DNA of 64,000 nucleotides, taken from positions 1-64,000 of the forward strand of contig NVTV01000003.1 in assembly GCA_002401695.1 (NCBI GenBank). The letters are read 5' to 3'. The notes under the pieces are model-generated. The model was not told where the DNA came from. It did not search any database and worked only from the letters and a program-made list of their open reading frames with translations. A program made the translations under genes and the position numbers. Positions 55,940 to 64,000 of the stretch are shown piece by piece (within the stretch, counting starts at the first letter, position 1; each line of letters starts with the position of its first letter). The stretch comes from Alphaproteobacteria bacterium (GTDB lineage Bacteria > Pseudomonadota > Alphaproteobacteria > Micavibrionales > Micavibrionaceae).

Positions 55940-58747
55940 TTAATGCGCCACAGCCCAATTTCGACCCTGACCACCTTCAGCATCTAGCGGCACAGATATA
56001 TCTACTCCATTGATTTTAAATGAATTTTCCATTACTTCCTTAATAATGGTCAATGTTTTTTCAATCTCATCGTCTAAAACTTCGAAAATAAGCTCATCAT
56101 GGACTTGTAGAAGCATTTTTGCAGATAGTTTTTCCAGCTCTAACCTTTTAGGTATACGCGCCATGACAATTTTCATAATGTCAGCAGCCGTTCCTTGCAA
56201 CGGCGCATTCACCGCCTGACGCTCTGCGCCGCGAACCCGCATTTGATTCTTATCCTGAATACCGGGAATAAAGCATTTACGACCATAGAGTGTTGTCACA
56301 TAACCATCGCGCTTGGCGTCTTCTTTGATGGCCTCCATATAGCTCTCAATCTCATGAAAGCGCGCAAGGTAACGTTTAATAAAACTACTCGCCTCCCCAA
56401 CAGGACAGCCAAGCTGCTTCGCCAGCCCAAAACCGGATATACCGTATATAATACCAAAATTAACCGCCTTGGCTTGGCGGCGGATTTCGGGCGTTACTTC
56501 ATCGAGAGGCACATCAAACACACGCGAAGCCGTAAGCGCATGAATATCAACGCCGTCTTTAAAGGCTTGCTTCAGCGCGGCAACATCGGCCATCTCTGCG
56601 GCAAGACGCAACTCCACTTGGCTGTAATCAACCGAAATCAGGCTATGCCCTTCTTTGGCAATAAACGCCTCACGGATTTTACGGCCTTCTTCAGTGCGAA
56701 TCGGGATGTTCTGCAAATTCGGATTAGAGGAGGAAAGCCGCCCTGTGCTTGTCCCGACCATATTATAAGAGGTATGCACGCGCCCCGTTTCAGGGTTTAT
56801 TTCCTCTTGCAGCGCGTCCGTATAAGTAGATTTTAACTTTGCCAGCCCGCGATATTCCAGAATTTTGGTAACGATCTCATGTCCTTCAAGGCTGAGCTTG
56901 TCCAACACATCAACGGAGGTAGAATACGCCCCTGTCTTAGTTTTCTTGCCCCCTTGCAGCCCCATTTCATCAAACAAGACTTCACCCACTTGCTTGGGAG
57001 AGGCAATATTAAAGGGACGGTTCGACAGCTTATAAATATCCTCTTCCAGAATAACCAACTGCTTGCCGAAATCCTGACTCATGGCATGCAGGACGGAGGG
57101 GTCAACCTTAATTCCGTCCAACTCCATCTGTGCAATCACGGGGATTAACGGACGCTCAATGGTTTCATAAACGCTGAGCATTTTTTCTGAAATCAGGCGT
57201 GGCTTCAAAATTTTATGCAAGCGCAGCGTTATTTCTGCATCCTCCGCCGCGTAATTCAGGGCATCATTAATGGAGACCTTATCAAAGGTAACTTGCGCCT
57301 TACCCTTACCTGCGACCTCCGCATATTTAATCGGCGTATGGTCGCAATATTGGATCGACAGGTTATCCATCGAATGACTATGGCTTGAGCCGTCCAGCAC
57401 ATAAGAGATCAACATCGTATCATCACACGGGGTGATGTGGATGCCTTCCTTGGCAAACATCTGCCAATCATATTTCATGTTATGCCCGATTTTTAGGGTG
57501 GCCTTATCTTCCAACAAAGGCTTGAGCAACGCCAGTGCCTCCCCCTTATCCATTTGCGGGGTCGCATCATCGGCAACACTACCGAATAAGTCCATTTCCT
57601 GCGCATGAGCCAGCGGGATATAGGCGGCTTTACCGATAATGGAAGAGATCGATATACCAACCAGCTTCGCCTTCGCAGGGGTCAGGCTGGTGGTTTCTGT
57701 ATCAACGGCGATCACGCCTTCTTGTTCTGCTTCCTCTATCCATGCTTTCAAAGTTTTAGCATCATTAATTAGAGTATATTTATTCTCTGATACAGGCGGC
57801 AAGGATATGGCCTCAACCTCCACAGATTGCGCTTCGCCGTCAACAGCAGCAGGCTTCGCCGGCGCAACGGTTGCCCCGCCCAAACGTTTGATGATTGAAT
57901 TGAAAGCCTGCTTTTGCAGAAATGCCATCAATTCAGGCTTGTCAGGATGATGTTTGTTGAGGTCTTTCAATAAGACAGGAACGGGCGCATCCGCATCCAA
58001 TTGCACAAGGCGTTTCGACATGCGCGCATCATCGGCATGTTCTATCAATTTTTCGCGGCGTTTATTTTGTTTAATCTCGCTTGCCCGCTCCAGCAAGGTT
58101 TCAAGATCGCCATATTCATTAATCAGCAAGGCCGCAGTTTTTACGCCAATGCCCGGCACACCGGGAACGTTATCAACGCTGTCCCCTGCCAAGGATTGCA
58201 CATCGACGACTTTATCAGGGGTTACACCGAATTTCTCGACGACCTGCTCTTCTTCGATCCATTTGCTCTTCATCGGATCAAACATCCGCACACCCGGCCT
58301 GACCAGTTGCATCAAATCTTTATCAGAGGAAACGATCACCACTTTCTGACCTGCCGCCACGGCTAATTTCGCATAAGCCGCGATCAAATCATCCGCTTCA
58401 TAGCCCGCAAGTTCGATAGAGGGTAAACCAAAGGCCCGCGTCGCATCACGAATAAGATCAAATTGCGGGATAAGGTCAGGGGGCGTTTCATCGCGATTGG
58501 CTTTATATTCGGGATAAATATCATTGCGGAAATTTTTGCGCGCCACATCAAATATAACAGCCATATACGGGTCATTATAATCACGCAGCATTTTCAAAAT
58601 CATATTGGTATAACCATAGACCGCGCCGACCTCTACCCCTTCGGGATTGGTCATGCCCGCCTGATGGGAATAGGCCATGGCGTAATAGGCGCGGAAAATA
58701 AATCCTGATCCGTCAATCAGGAATAGTTCGTCTTCATTATTTTTCAT
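55940..58747 (-). CDS. polA: DNA polymerase I
   Basis: A 935-residue family A polymerase. The 5' nuclease domain begins DELFLIDGSGFIFRAYYAM (about 5-23) and continues with SLAGDSVDNVPGVPGIGVKT; the 3'-5' exonuclease is intact (VIAVDTETTSLTP). Polymerase motifs are LISVDYSQVELRLAAEMAD (A), RRQAKAVNFGIIYGISGFG (B) and LLQVHDELIFEV (C). It fills gaps and removes RNA primers. A ~50-residue Ala/Pro/Val-rich linker sits between the nuclease and exonuclease domains, around residue 300. Confidence 0.98.
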   Translation of the reverse strand: MKNNEDELFLIDGSGFIFRAYYAMAYSHQAGMTNPEGVEVGAVYGYTNMILKMLRDYNDPYMAVIFDVARKNFRNDIYPEYKANRDETPPDLIPQFDLIRDATRAFGLPSIELAGYEADDLIAAYAKLAVAAGQKVVIVSSDKDLMQLVRPGVRMFDPMKSKWIEEEQVVEKFGVTPDKVVDVQSLAGDSVDNVPGVPGIGVKTAALLINEYGDLETLLERASEIKQNKRREKLIEHADDARMSKRLVQLDADAPVPVLLKDLNKHHPDKPELMAFLQKQAFNSIIKRLGGATVAPAKPAAVDGEAQSVEVEAISLPPVSENKYTLINDAKTLKAWIEEAEQEGVIAVDTETTSLTPAKAKLVGISISSIIGKAAYIPLAHAQEMDLFGSVADDATPQMDKGEALALLKPLLEDKATLKIGHNMKYDWQMFAKEGIHITPCDDTMLISYVLDGSSHSHSMDNLSIQYCDHTPIKYAEVAGKGKAQVTFDKVSINDALNYAAEDAEITLRLHKILKPRLISEKMLSVYETIERPLIPVIAQMELDGIKVDPSVLHAMSQDFGKQLVILEEDIYKLSNRPFNIASPKQVGEVLFDEMGLQGGKKTKTGAYSTSVDVLDKLSLEGHEIVTKILEYRGLAKLKSTYTDALQEEINPETGRVHTSYNMVGTSTGRLSSSNPNLQNIPIRTEEGRKIREAFIAKEGHSLISVDYSQVELRLAAEMADVAALKQAFKDGVDIHALTASRVFDVPLDEVTPEIRRQAKAVNFGIIYGISGFGLAKQLGCPVGEASSFIKRYLARFHEIESYMEAIKEDAKRDGYVTTLYGRKCFIPGIQDKNQMRVRGAERQAVNAPLQGTAADIMKIVMARIPKRLELEKLSAKMLLQVHDELIFEVLDDEIEKTLTIIKEVMENSFKINGVDISVPLDAEGGQGRNWAVAH

Positions 58748-58883
58748 CCGCCTAATTTGGATGAGTCGGCAAAGGATGTCTATAGCGTCCCTTCATATCA
58801 GGCCACTTATAAATATTAGACGATACCTCTTCCAAATTTCTGGGAACATTATATATTAACGCCTTAAATATACAGGATTTATT

Positions 58884-59618
58884 ATGGCGAAGAAAATACG
58901 GCTTGAACGGTTGCTCTCTAATTTGGGATATGGCGGGCGCAAAGAAATGGCGATGGCGATTAAGAATGAGTGGGTTAGCATTGATGGGGAGATCATCAAA
59001 AGCCCCTCCTTTCAAGTTGATCTGGACTTAGTCGCCGAGGGGCGCGTTGAATTAGACGGGGGGAAAATCGATCCGGTTCAGCCCTTTACCATCATGCTGC
59101 ACAAGCCCGTGGGCTATACCTGTTCGCATAAAGACCCAGCAGACATTATCTTTGATTTGTTGCCGGAACGCTTCGCCGCGCGCAAGCCCACTTTTTCCAT
59201 GGTCGGGCGGCTGGATAAATACAGCAGCGGCCAGTTGTTACTAACCGATGACGGAGACTTACTTCACCGTATTTCACATCCCAAGAGCCATGCCTCGAAA
59301 CATTACAACGTCACATTGCGTGATGACCTGAAAGGCACAGAAAGCGACCTATTCGCAACGGGCGAGCTGTATATCGGCGATGATAATAAACCGCTGAAAC
59401 CTGCACAATGGACGCAAACAGACGCGAAAAACGGCGTTATGGTTTTGCATGAGGGGCGTTTTCAACAAATTCGGCGCATGTTCGAGACCATCGATAACGA
59501 AGTGATAACGTTAGAGCGTTTTCAAACAGGCGGCTTATCGCTCGGTGATTTACCGAAGGGGGAATGGCGTACTCTCAATGAAGATGACTTGAAGAAAATT
59601 TTCGAACCGAAGACTTAA
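58884..59618 (+). CDS. rsuA: RsuA-type 16S rRNA pseudouridine synthase
   Basis: A 244-residue enzyme that makes pseudouridine at 16S rRNA 516 in E. coli. An S4-like N-terminal region (RLERLLSNLGYGGRKEMAMA) is followed by the catalytic domain with GRLDKYSSGQLLLTDDG (Asp as catalyst) and HEGRFQQIRRMFE. The usual motif reads GRLDxxTxGLLLLT, so the Tyr-Ser-Ser-Gly-Gln variant is slightly unusual. Divergent from polA. Confidence 0.93.
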   Translation: MAKKIRLERLLSNLGYGGRKEMAMAIKNEWVSIDGEIIKSPSFQVDLDLVAEGRVELDGGKIDPVQPFTIMLHKPVGYTCSHKDPADIIFDLLPERFAARKPTFSMVGRLDKYSSGQLLLTDDGDLLHRISHPKSHASKHYNVTLRDDLKGTESDLFATGELYIGDDNKPLKPAQWTQTDAKNGVMVLHEGRFQQIRRMFETIDNEVITLERFQTGGLSLGDLPKGEWRTLNEDDLKKIFEPKT

Positions 59619-59622
59619 ACCT

Positions 59623-59967
59623 CTACGATTCTTTATCCAGCAATGCGCCCTTATTAATACGGAACAGCTCTTCCAGCGGTTTGTTGTCACCTGCGGGTTG
59701 CTCAATGCCCAGACGCGCTCTGATATCAAGGATATCTTTAATGCTTTGGGAGATAATCTCGTTTTGCGTGTTAAGGGTAGATTTTTCTTTATTCTCCGCC
59801 TGATTTTTCCCTGTAATCTCTCCAAGTGCCAAGTCAATATCACGGTTGCGCAGGATATCCAGCTCACGCGCCAAACGTTGCGTTGTTTGCAACATTTTAT
59901 CGCTAATACGTTGATTAAACAAAACTTTATAGCTGTTATCGAAATTATGAATTAAGTTAATCGCCAA
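59623..59967 (-). CDS. Small helical protein, TTG start
   Basis: A 114-residue protein with helical, charged sequence (QRISDKMLQTTQRLARELDI) and polar tail. A perfect AGGAGG lies 8 bases before the TTG at 59967, so TTG is the likely start codon. It converges with rsuA (5 bases apart) and has no recognised family. Heptad-like leucines suggest a short coiled coil; function unknown. Confidence 0.6.
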   Translation of the reverse strand: MAINLIHNFDNSYKVLFNQRISDKMLQTTQRLARELDILRNRDIDLALGEITGKNQAENKEKSTLNTQNEIISQSIKDILDIRARLGIEQPAGDNKPLEELFRINKGALLDKES

Positions 59968-60041
59968 AACAAACGCCTCCTATACTTATAGTATAGCGCA
60001 TTTACGCATAGATTTGGAGATTTCATGACCGCACCAGAATA

Positions 60042-60623
60042 TTACTCCGGCTTATGCGTGGCATGCTTATTAATGAAGGGCATTTGGAAGATAATAAAAA
60101 TAAAGGTAAAGCCCATCAAGCCAAAAACCTTGAAATTAACCCAAAAATCGGTGCTCTGCGTGCGCCAAACAACTTCGTTTAAGACCGCCGATGCCAAGAA
60201 AAACAGAACAAAGCGCAATGTTAGCGTGCGCCATGCTTTGTCCGGCATATCAACCGCCCCGCCAAACAGGGGTTTTAACCATACGCGTTTCAACATCAAA
60301 CCAGTGCCAAGAACAATGGCAAAGGCAGATTGAATAATGGTCGGCTTCATCTTAATAAAAGTCTCATCCTGAAAATAAATCGTTAGCCCACCAAAAACAC
60401 CAATCACAATGGCTGTCACCAAAGGCATAATCGGCACGCGGCGCGCCACCAGCAACGACACGATAATGGCAATCACCGTCACCCCGATAATCACTTTAGT
60501 CGCCAAAATAATATCGTCACTATATTTATAAGCACCGAAGAAAGCGATCAGCGGCACATAATCCACGACAGGCTTTAACCATTTTGGCTCGGATTTTTCA
60601 ATTTGTGTGTTCGTCTCGGTCAT
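60042..60623 (-). CDS. yciB: Inner-membrane protein YciB (intracellular septation protein family)
   Basis: A 193-residue membrane protein with about five hydrophobic helices. The start is ATG 60623, with AAGGATAGAG upstream; a longer frame from 60677 has no family support. Family landmarks: PVVDYVPLIAFFGAYKYS, GGLTIYFQDETFIKMKPT, PLFGGAVDMPDKAWRTLTLR and NEVVWRTQSTDFWVNFKVFG. YciB helps keep the cell envelope and septation intact in E. coli. Confidence 0.92.
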   Translation of the reverse strand: MTETNTQIEKSEPKWLKPVVDYVPLIAFFGAYKYSDDIILATKVIIGVTVIAIIVSLLVARRVPIMPLVTAIVIGVFGGLTIYFQDETFIKMKPTIIQSAFAIVLGTGLMLKRVWLKPLFGGAVDMPDKAWRTLTLRFVLFFLASAVLNEVVWRTQSTDFWVNFKVFGLMGFTFIFIIFQMPFINKHATHKPE

Positions 60624-60807
60624 TATCTCTATCCTTTGCTGCCCTTCCTTAAACCATATCCATGGCATTCCTATCAAGGGGAGAAAGAATTAAAACGCTA
60701 TGATGCGTCGTTACAAAAGCGAAAACTTGCATATATCGCGCATCTTCTATAAATTCTCATTAACGTTTACATTAAGTAAGCACGATTATAAATTTTGGTG
60801 ATAAATT

Positions 60808-62034
60808 ATGGGTATTATTGTAACGGAATCCAATCAGGGTGGCGGTCTTCATGGTCGTATGACCGTAGAGCTGAAACAGGCCTTTTTTAACGAAGTCAAA
60901 GAACAGCTCATCAAACGTGATTATAAAGACGAAGCCGACACGCTGGAATATCACAACCTTATCACGCTTTCAGCCGGCACTTCCTTTGGTGCAATTTCTA
61001 CAATCGGCATGAGTCAAATCGCAGGACAACCCAACCCATATTTCACATCCCCACGTGAATTCGGAAACTTTATAGACGACAACGCCCATAAAATATTCCC
61101 GCACAACAGTAATTTTTTCAAAAAGCTATTCAATAACCCTCGTCAAATTTTAAGCGGCATCGCAGGCACAACACAATATAGCAACAAGCCTTTGCGTGGC
61201 TTGATTGAAGATGTTGTCGGAAAAAACACACATATGGCGGATATCACAGATGATGTCATGCTGACCATGACACGGGTACATCCTGATTTGGACGCCATGT
61301 TTGCGAAAAGCCATGTGGCGCGCGGCGAAGGAACAGCTTGGGATGCAAGCGACGAGGCCGCACGCAAAAACTGGCTATTATCAGAAGTGGTTCTTGGCAG
61401 TGCATCCCCCACAACATATTTACCGGGCGTTGAGTTGCATAACGATGCCCGCGAGAACCGAATTGTCGTCGTAGATGGCGGCCAGTCAGGATGGAATAAC
61501 CCTTCTATCCCTGCGCTAACAGAAGCGACCTTTATATATGGCAAGGAAACAAACGAAGACAGTAATTGCTTCATTTTCGACAATCGCGCCCATACAGGCT
61601 ATGCGATGCCACATGATATTATTCATCTACATTGGGGAACAGGTGACTTTGACGAAGGCGTCTCCTATAAAGATGCCAAGAAAAACACCTTGATTGCGAT
61701 GAAAGACGTTATCGTTTCAACGTCAATGCAAGCCGTTCACCGTTTCAGCATCCGCTCCGGTCAACAAGCGGTTAAAGATTATTTTAATTTCGACATTAAT
61801 ATAGGTGACGTTCCAAAAGATATCCGCCCCAAAGATGCCTTTACCTTATCGTCCAAAGACCAAATGCACCGTTTATCGGAAGCCGGCATGCATGCGGCGG
61901 CACAGATGCATGGACAAATCAAAGAGGCGGCATCTCTGGTCGCAAATGCTTATATTGAAAAAATTGAGTATGAAAAAAGCCATCCGGGGACGAGCTATAA
62001 AGACTACCTAAAGGCAGATACCTGCGAAATATAG
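60808..62034 (+). CDS. Patatin-like phospholipase
   Basis: A 408-residue cytoplasmic serine hydrolase of the patatin fold: oxyanion motif GGGLHGR (11-17), nucleophile Ser59 in GTSFG (57-61), and catalytic Asp223 in VVDGG. The patatin-family surrounding ALSASPTTYLPG-like motif appears as SASPTTYLPGVE. It could release fatty acids from phospholipids. There is no CD-NTase or toxin gene beside it, so I do not call it a CBASS effector. The C-terminal ~100 residues are helical. Monocistronic, followed by rlmB. Confidence 0.85.
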   Translation: MGIIVTESNQGGGLHGRMTVELKQAFFNEVKEQLIKRDYKDEADTLEYHNLITLSAGTSFGAISTIGMSQIAGQPNPYFTSPREFGNFIDDNAHKIFPHNSNFFKKLFNNPRQILSGIAGTTQYSNKPLRGLIEDVVGKNTHMADITDDVMLTMTRVHPDLDAMFAKSHVARGEGTAWDASDEAARKNWLLSEVVLGSASPTTYLPGVELHNDARENRIVVVDGGQSGWNNPSIPALTEATFIYGKETNEDSNCFIFDNRAHTGYAMPHDIIHLHWGTGDFDEGVSYKDAKKNTLIAMKDVIVSTSMQAVHRFSIRSGQQAVKDYFNFDINIGDVPKDIRPKDAFTLSSKDQMHRLSEAGMHAAAQMHGQIKEAASLVANAYIEKIEYEKSHPGTSYKDYLKADTCEI

Positions 62035-62097
62035 AAAACAAAGTGAAGTCTTGTGCTTTTCGCATTAAATATGTAATGGTCTGGCAAAGGAAACATT

Positions 62098-62916
62098 ATG
62101 AAACTGAAAAAGAATCAAAACAAGCCTGCCCTTTACGGAATTCACGCCGTGCGCGAAGCATGGCTGAACGAGGATCGCACAATCCAGACGCTTTACTTGA
62201 CCGAACAAGCACAGCGCGGATTCGAACAAACGATATTAGAAGCCCGCAAAAAAGGCCTGCGCAGACCAGAGCCAAGCATCATTGAAAAGCATCGGCTGGA
62301 AAAGATGTTACCGCGCGGCGCAGTTCACCAGGGCATTGCACTGGCCTCCACCACGGCGGCAGAATATGACGTGCAAGATTTCATCATTCGGGCAAGCACG
62401 CAGAGTAAAACCGTTCTGTGCATACTCGATCAAGTAACCGACCCCCATAATGTCGGGGCGATCCTGCGCAGTGCCAGCGCGTTTGGTATTGACGGCGTTA
62501 TCATGCAAAAGAAACATGCACCCTCACTGGACGGCGTTTTGGCGAAAACCGCTTGCGGCGCGGTTGACCATATGCCGGTTGCGCAAGCCACCAACCTCAG
62601 CCGTACAATAAAGGAGCTTCAGGACGAGGGCTTCCACGTTATCGGCATGGACGAGCACAGCAAAAAGGAAATCGGGGATATCATGCGCACCCGTCAATAT
62701 AACACTGGCGGCACAGGAAACCTGACAGATGTTTGCGAACCACCTGATGAAAGTACAAAGATTGTCATCGTATTAGGCTCCGAAGGAGACGGTATCAGAC
62801 GCTTAGTTAAAGAGAGCTGTGACGAGCTAGTCAAGCTCCCCACGCAAGGCGCAATTGCAAGCCTGAATGTGTCCAATGCCGCGGCCGTTGCTTTCTATGC
62901 TTTGATGGGTAAATAA
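62098..62916 (+). CDS. rlmB: 23S rRNA (guanosine-2'-O-)-methyltransferase RlmB
   Basis: A 272-residue SPOUT-family enzyme that methylates G2251 in E. coli 23S rRNA. N-terminal substrate-binding domain has YGIHAVREAWL; the SpoU motifs are DQVTDPHNVGAILRSASAFG, IVLGSEGDGIRRLVKESCD and LPTQGAIASLNVSNAAAVAF. A ~20-residue Thr/Gly insert lies at MRTRQYNTGGTGNLTDV. The last 26 coding bases and the following 11 bases are repeated at 63546-63582. Confidence 0.96.
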   Translation: MKLKKNQNKPALYGIHAVREAWLNEDRTIQTLYLTEQAQRGFEQTILEARKKGLRRPEPSIIEKHRLEKMLPRGAVHQGIALASTTAAEYDVQDFIIRASTQSKTVLCILDQVTDPHNVGAILRSASAFGIDGVIMQKKHAPSLDGVLAKTACGAVDHMPVAQATNLSRTIKELQDEGFHVIGMDEHSKKEIGDIMRTRQYNTGGTGNLTDVCEPPDESTKIVIVLGSEGDGIRRLVKESCDELVKLPTQGAIASLNVSNAAAVAFYALMGK

Positions 62917-62927
62917 CGCTATAAATA
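62891..62927. repeat. 37-bp direct repeat, copy 1 (3' end of rlmB)
   Basis: CTTTCTATGCTTTGATGGGT and following bases match 63546-63582 at 36 of 37 positions. It includes the final rlmB codons and stop. Confidence 0.95.
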
Positions 62928-62951
62928 ACAAAATCATTGCAGGAGATCAAA

Positions 62952-63521
62952 ATAAAACATTTATATTTTTTATTTTCAATTATTATCCTTACAAACTTAT
63001 GCACAGTGCCTATTGCCCATGCCGATGAAGCAATAAAAATCACCGTGGCAAATGCAAAATATGGCGACCCCCAATCTCAATTTAAGCTGGGTATGGCATT
63101 CTTATCTAAAGACAGCGCCTTAGAATATAACTCAGTACGTGCAGTTTACTGGTTAGAAGAAGCAGCATTAAGAGGACATATTGGCGCTCAAATAAATTTA
63201 GGGGGGTTTTATTATGATGGTGTAATTGTTTTTAAAAGTTATGAAACCTCATTTAAATGGTACAAATTAGCCGCCGAAAAAGGAGAGCCTATTGCACAAT
63301 TATATTTGAGCGAACTATATAACGAAGGCAAGGGCACTGATAAAGACAGGACAACCGCATATGCTTGGCTCCTAACAGCCGAAAAAAATATTAAACTGAA
63401 ACAAGTAAACAGGCTAAAAATATCCAAAGAAAGATTAGAAAAAGAACTATTAGAAGCTCAGAAAGAACAAGCAGAAATTATTTCAAAAAAATTTATAAGG
63501 ATTAACAAGAAAAAGCTATAG
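62952..63521 (+). CDS. Exported Sel1-repeat protein, bracketed by direct repeats
   Basis: About 189 residues. The signal peptide KHLYFLFSIIILTNLCTVPI begins directly after ATA at 62952, which has AGGAG six bases upstream; the other open start, TTG 62937, has no Shine-Dalgarno. The mature part has Sel1 repeats AKYGDPQSQFKLGMAFL, AVYWLEEAALRGHIGAQINLG and SFKWYKLAAEKGEPIAQLYL, and a Lys-rich C-terminal coiled coil. Sel1 arrays bind proteins in the envelope. The gene is flanked by the rlmB-end repeat. Confidence 0.7.
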   Translation: MKHLYFLFSIIILTNLCTVPIAHADEAIKITVANAKYGDPQSQFKLGMAFLSKDSALEYNSVRAVYWLEEAALRGHIGAQINLGGFYYDGVIVFKSYETSFKWYKLAAEKGEPIAQLYLSELYNEGKGTDKDRTTAYAWLLTAEKNIKLKQVNRLKISKERLEKELLEAQKEQAEIISKKFIRINKKKL

Positions 63522-63545
63522 CCGCACGATACACGGTGGAAATTT

Positions 63546-63582
63546 CTTTCTCTGCTTTGATGGGTAAATAACGCTATAAATA
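63546..63582. repeat. 37-bp direct repeat, copy 2
   Basis: Matches 62891-62927 with one mismatch, 655 bases downstream. Confidence 0.95.
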
Positions 63583-63622
63583 GTGCATAATTATGCAAAG
63601 TAAATAAAAATAGTTATTTTTT

Positions 63623-63652
63623 TTGACACGGAGCGCTATACCCTGCTAGTAT
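63623..63652 (+). promoter_or_regulatory. Sigma-70-type promoter
   Basis: TTGACA (63623-63628) and TAGTAT (63647-63652) with an 18-base spacer, about 40 bases upstream of the small membrane-protein frame. Confidence 0.6.
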
Positions 63653-63693
63653 TAGAACAACAGACAATAATAAACCTTTAAGGGGATTGAAAA

Positions 63694-63846
63694 ATAGCAC
63701 AGGGTATCGGAATAATTTCTTGCTGTATGTTCATTATGTATGTAACAGTAACCTTGATAAAAAACGTGCGAAAATACGAATTCAACCTCGGGCGCAAAAA
63801 TAATAATAATTGCCCGAATGGTGACAACGGTTCAACCCGCTGCTAA
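63694..63846 (+). CDS. Small membrane protein, ATA in the start position
   Basis: A frame of 50 codons if ATA (63694-63696) is used. It continues AQGIGIISCCMFIMYVTVTL, then a basic KNVRK and an Asn-rich tail ending NGDNGSTRC. AAGGGG lies 8 bases before the ATA; the first ATG (63727) is inside the hydrophobic helix and would truncate it. A TTG-initiated frame in another register overlaps the Shine-Dalgarno and is less likely. The stop codon is inside a 13-bp hairpin. Family unknown. Confidence 0.4.
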   Translation: MAQGIGIISCCMFIMYVTVTLIKNVRKYEFNLGRKNNNNCPNGDNGSTRC

Positions 63847-63872
63847 CAAAATTATCTGGTAATTTTGTTAGC
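63842..63872. repeat. Perfect 13-bp hairpin
   Basis: GCTAACAAAATTA (63842-63854) and TAATTTTGTTAGC (63860-63872) are fully complementary with a 5-base loop. It overlaps the stop codon of the small membrane-protein frame. Confidence 0.9.
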
Positions 63873-63890
63873 TTATCACCCCAACCTCAA

Positions 63891-63922
63891 AGGCCCCGCG
63901 ACTTGTTCCGGGGCTTCTTTTT
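63891..63922 (+). terminator. Rho-independent terminator
   Basis: AGGCCCCG (63891-63898) pairs with CGGGGCTT (63909-63916) with one G-U pair, followed by CTTTTT. Beyond it to the window end I see no gene. Confidence 0.85.
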
Positions 63923-64000
63923 GTCTAGATTCTGGGAAGTCTTGATTTTCCGGCATATTTACCACCACCGAAGCCACATAAATAAAACACCAAAGACCCA

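Noticed and set aside
60763..60778. TTAA-N8-TTAA upstream of the patatin gene, like a CtrA site
   Set aside because: The CtrA consensus needs a 7-base spacer; in AT-rich gaps such matches are common.
60808..62034. CBASS defence system based on the patatin-like gene
   Set aside because: No CD-NTase or ancillary cap gene in the neighbourhood.
63826..63842. GGTTCAACCC resembling a tRNA T-loop
   Set aside because: The flanks do not form T-arm, D-arm or acceptor stems; it lies in the small membrane-protein frame.

Overview
The window is a compact stretch of about 44-46% GC (estimated by eye) from an alphaproteobacterial chromosome. Supporting features are the FYDLN-type zinc-ribbon protein (54290-54679), the order rpsF-rpsR-rplI followed by dnaB-alr, an ETF-ubiquinone oxidoreductase, an MlaEF transporter, and a Zur-type palindrome of the alphaproteobacterial kind. 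The gene complement recalls Micavibrionales or other low-GC Rhodospirillales-like lineages; that placement is an impression, not a computed result. I see no rRNA, tRNA, CRISPR array, phage, transposase or integrase gene.

Layout. 1-4.6 kb: alaS 5' end, a HisN/inositol-phosphatase-like enzyme, a DUF4262 protein, Slt lytic transglycosylase and a uracil-DNA glycosylase. 4.6-11.6 kb: ETF-QO, a TPR protein, ispE, an RluA-type pseudouridine synthase, two exported helical proteins and a GIY-YIG protein. 11.5-16.5 kb: PBP1A, MlaF-MlaE and a VanX-like protein. 16.6-26 kb: a large acidic orphan protein, alr, dnaB, the S6-S18-L9 operon, fabD, fabG and a HAD phosphatase. 26-34 kb: pyruvate kinase and a split class I ribonucleotide reductase (nrdA at 28.1 kb, nrdB at 33.0 kb), with msrB, a Zur-like regulator, a divergent gene pair around a perfect Zur-type palindrome, and a histidine phosphatase between them. 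34-46 kb: an orphan HxD protein, ilvA, phoH, a Fur-box-controlled 50-residue peptide gene, a TerB-like protein, a thiamine operon under a TPP riboswitch, a Sco protein and an SCP2 protein. 46-55.7 kb: a Sel1-CbxX AAA+ ATPase, then a beta-oxidation operon (thiolase, FadN-like fusion, TsaE-like P-loop protein, acyl-CoA dehydrogenase), the FYDLN protein and prmA. 55.9-64 kb: polA, rsuA, yciB, a patatin-like lipase, rlmB, a Sel1 protein and a small membrane protein.

Metal control is a theme. A Fur-family regulator lies beside a 16-bp perfect palindrome TTATGTTATAACATAA between two small exported or membrane genes. A perfect 15-bp Fur consensus lies on the promoter of an unannotated 50-residue protein whose Shine-Dalgarno site is partly held in a hairpin. 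nrdA and nrdB lie 3 kb apart, but each promoter has two NrdR-box-like 16-mers exactly 32 bp apart, so they are probably co-regulated.

The most unusual structural signal occurs twice: the 3' end of a core gene is repeated beyond an accessory gene. A 45-bp exact repeat brackets an orphan gene after the terB-like gene, and a 36/37-bp repeat brackets a Sel1 gene after rlmB. No recombinase is nearby. Genes in or next to these blocks also show ATA, preceded by a good Shine-Dalgarno sequence, where an ATG start would be expected. These calls come from reading the sequence only; no database search was run.
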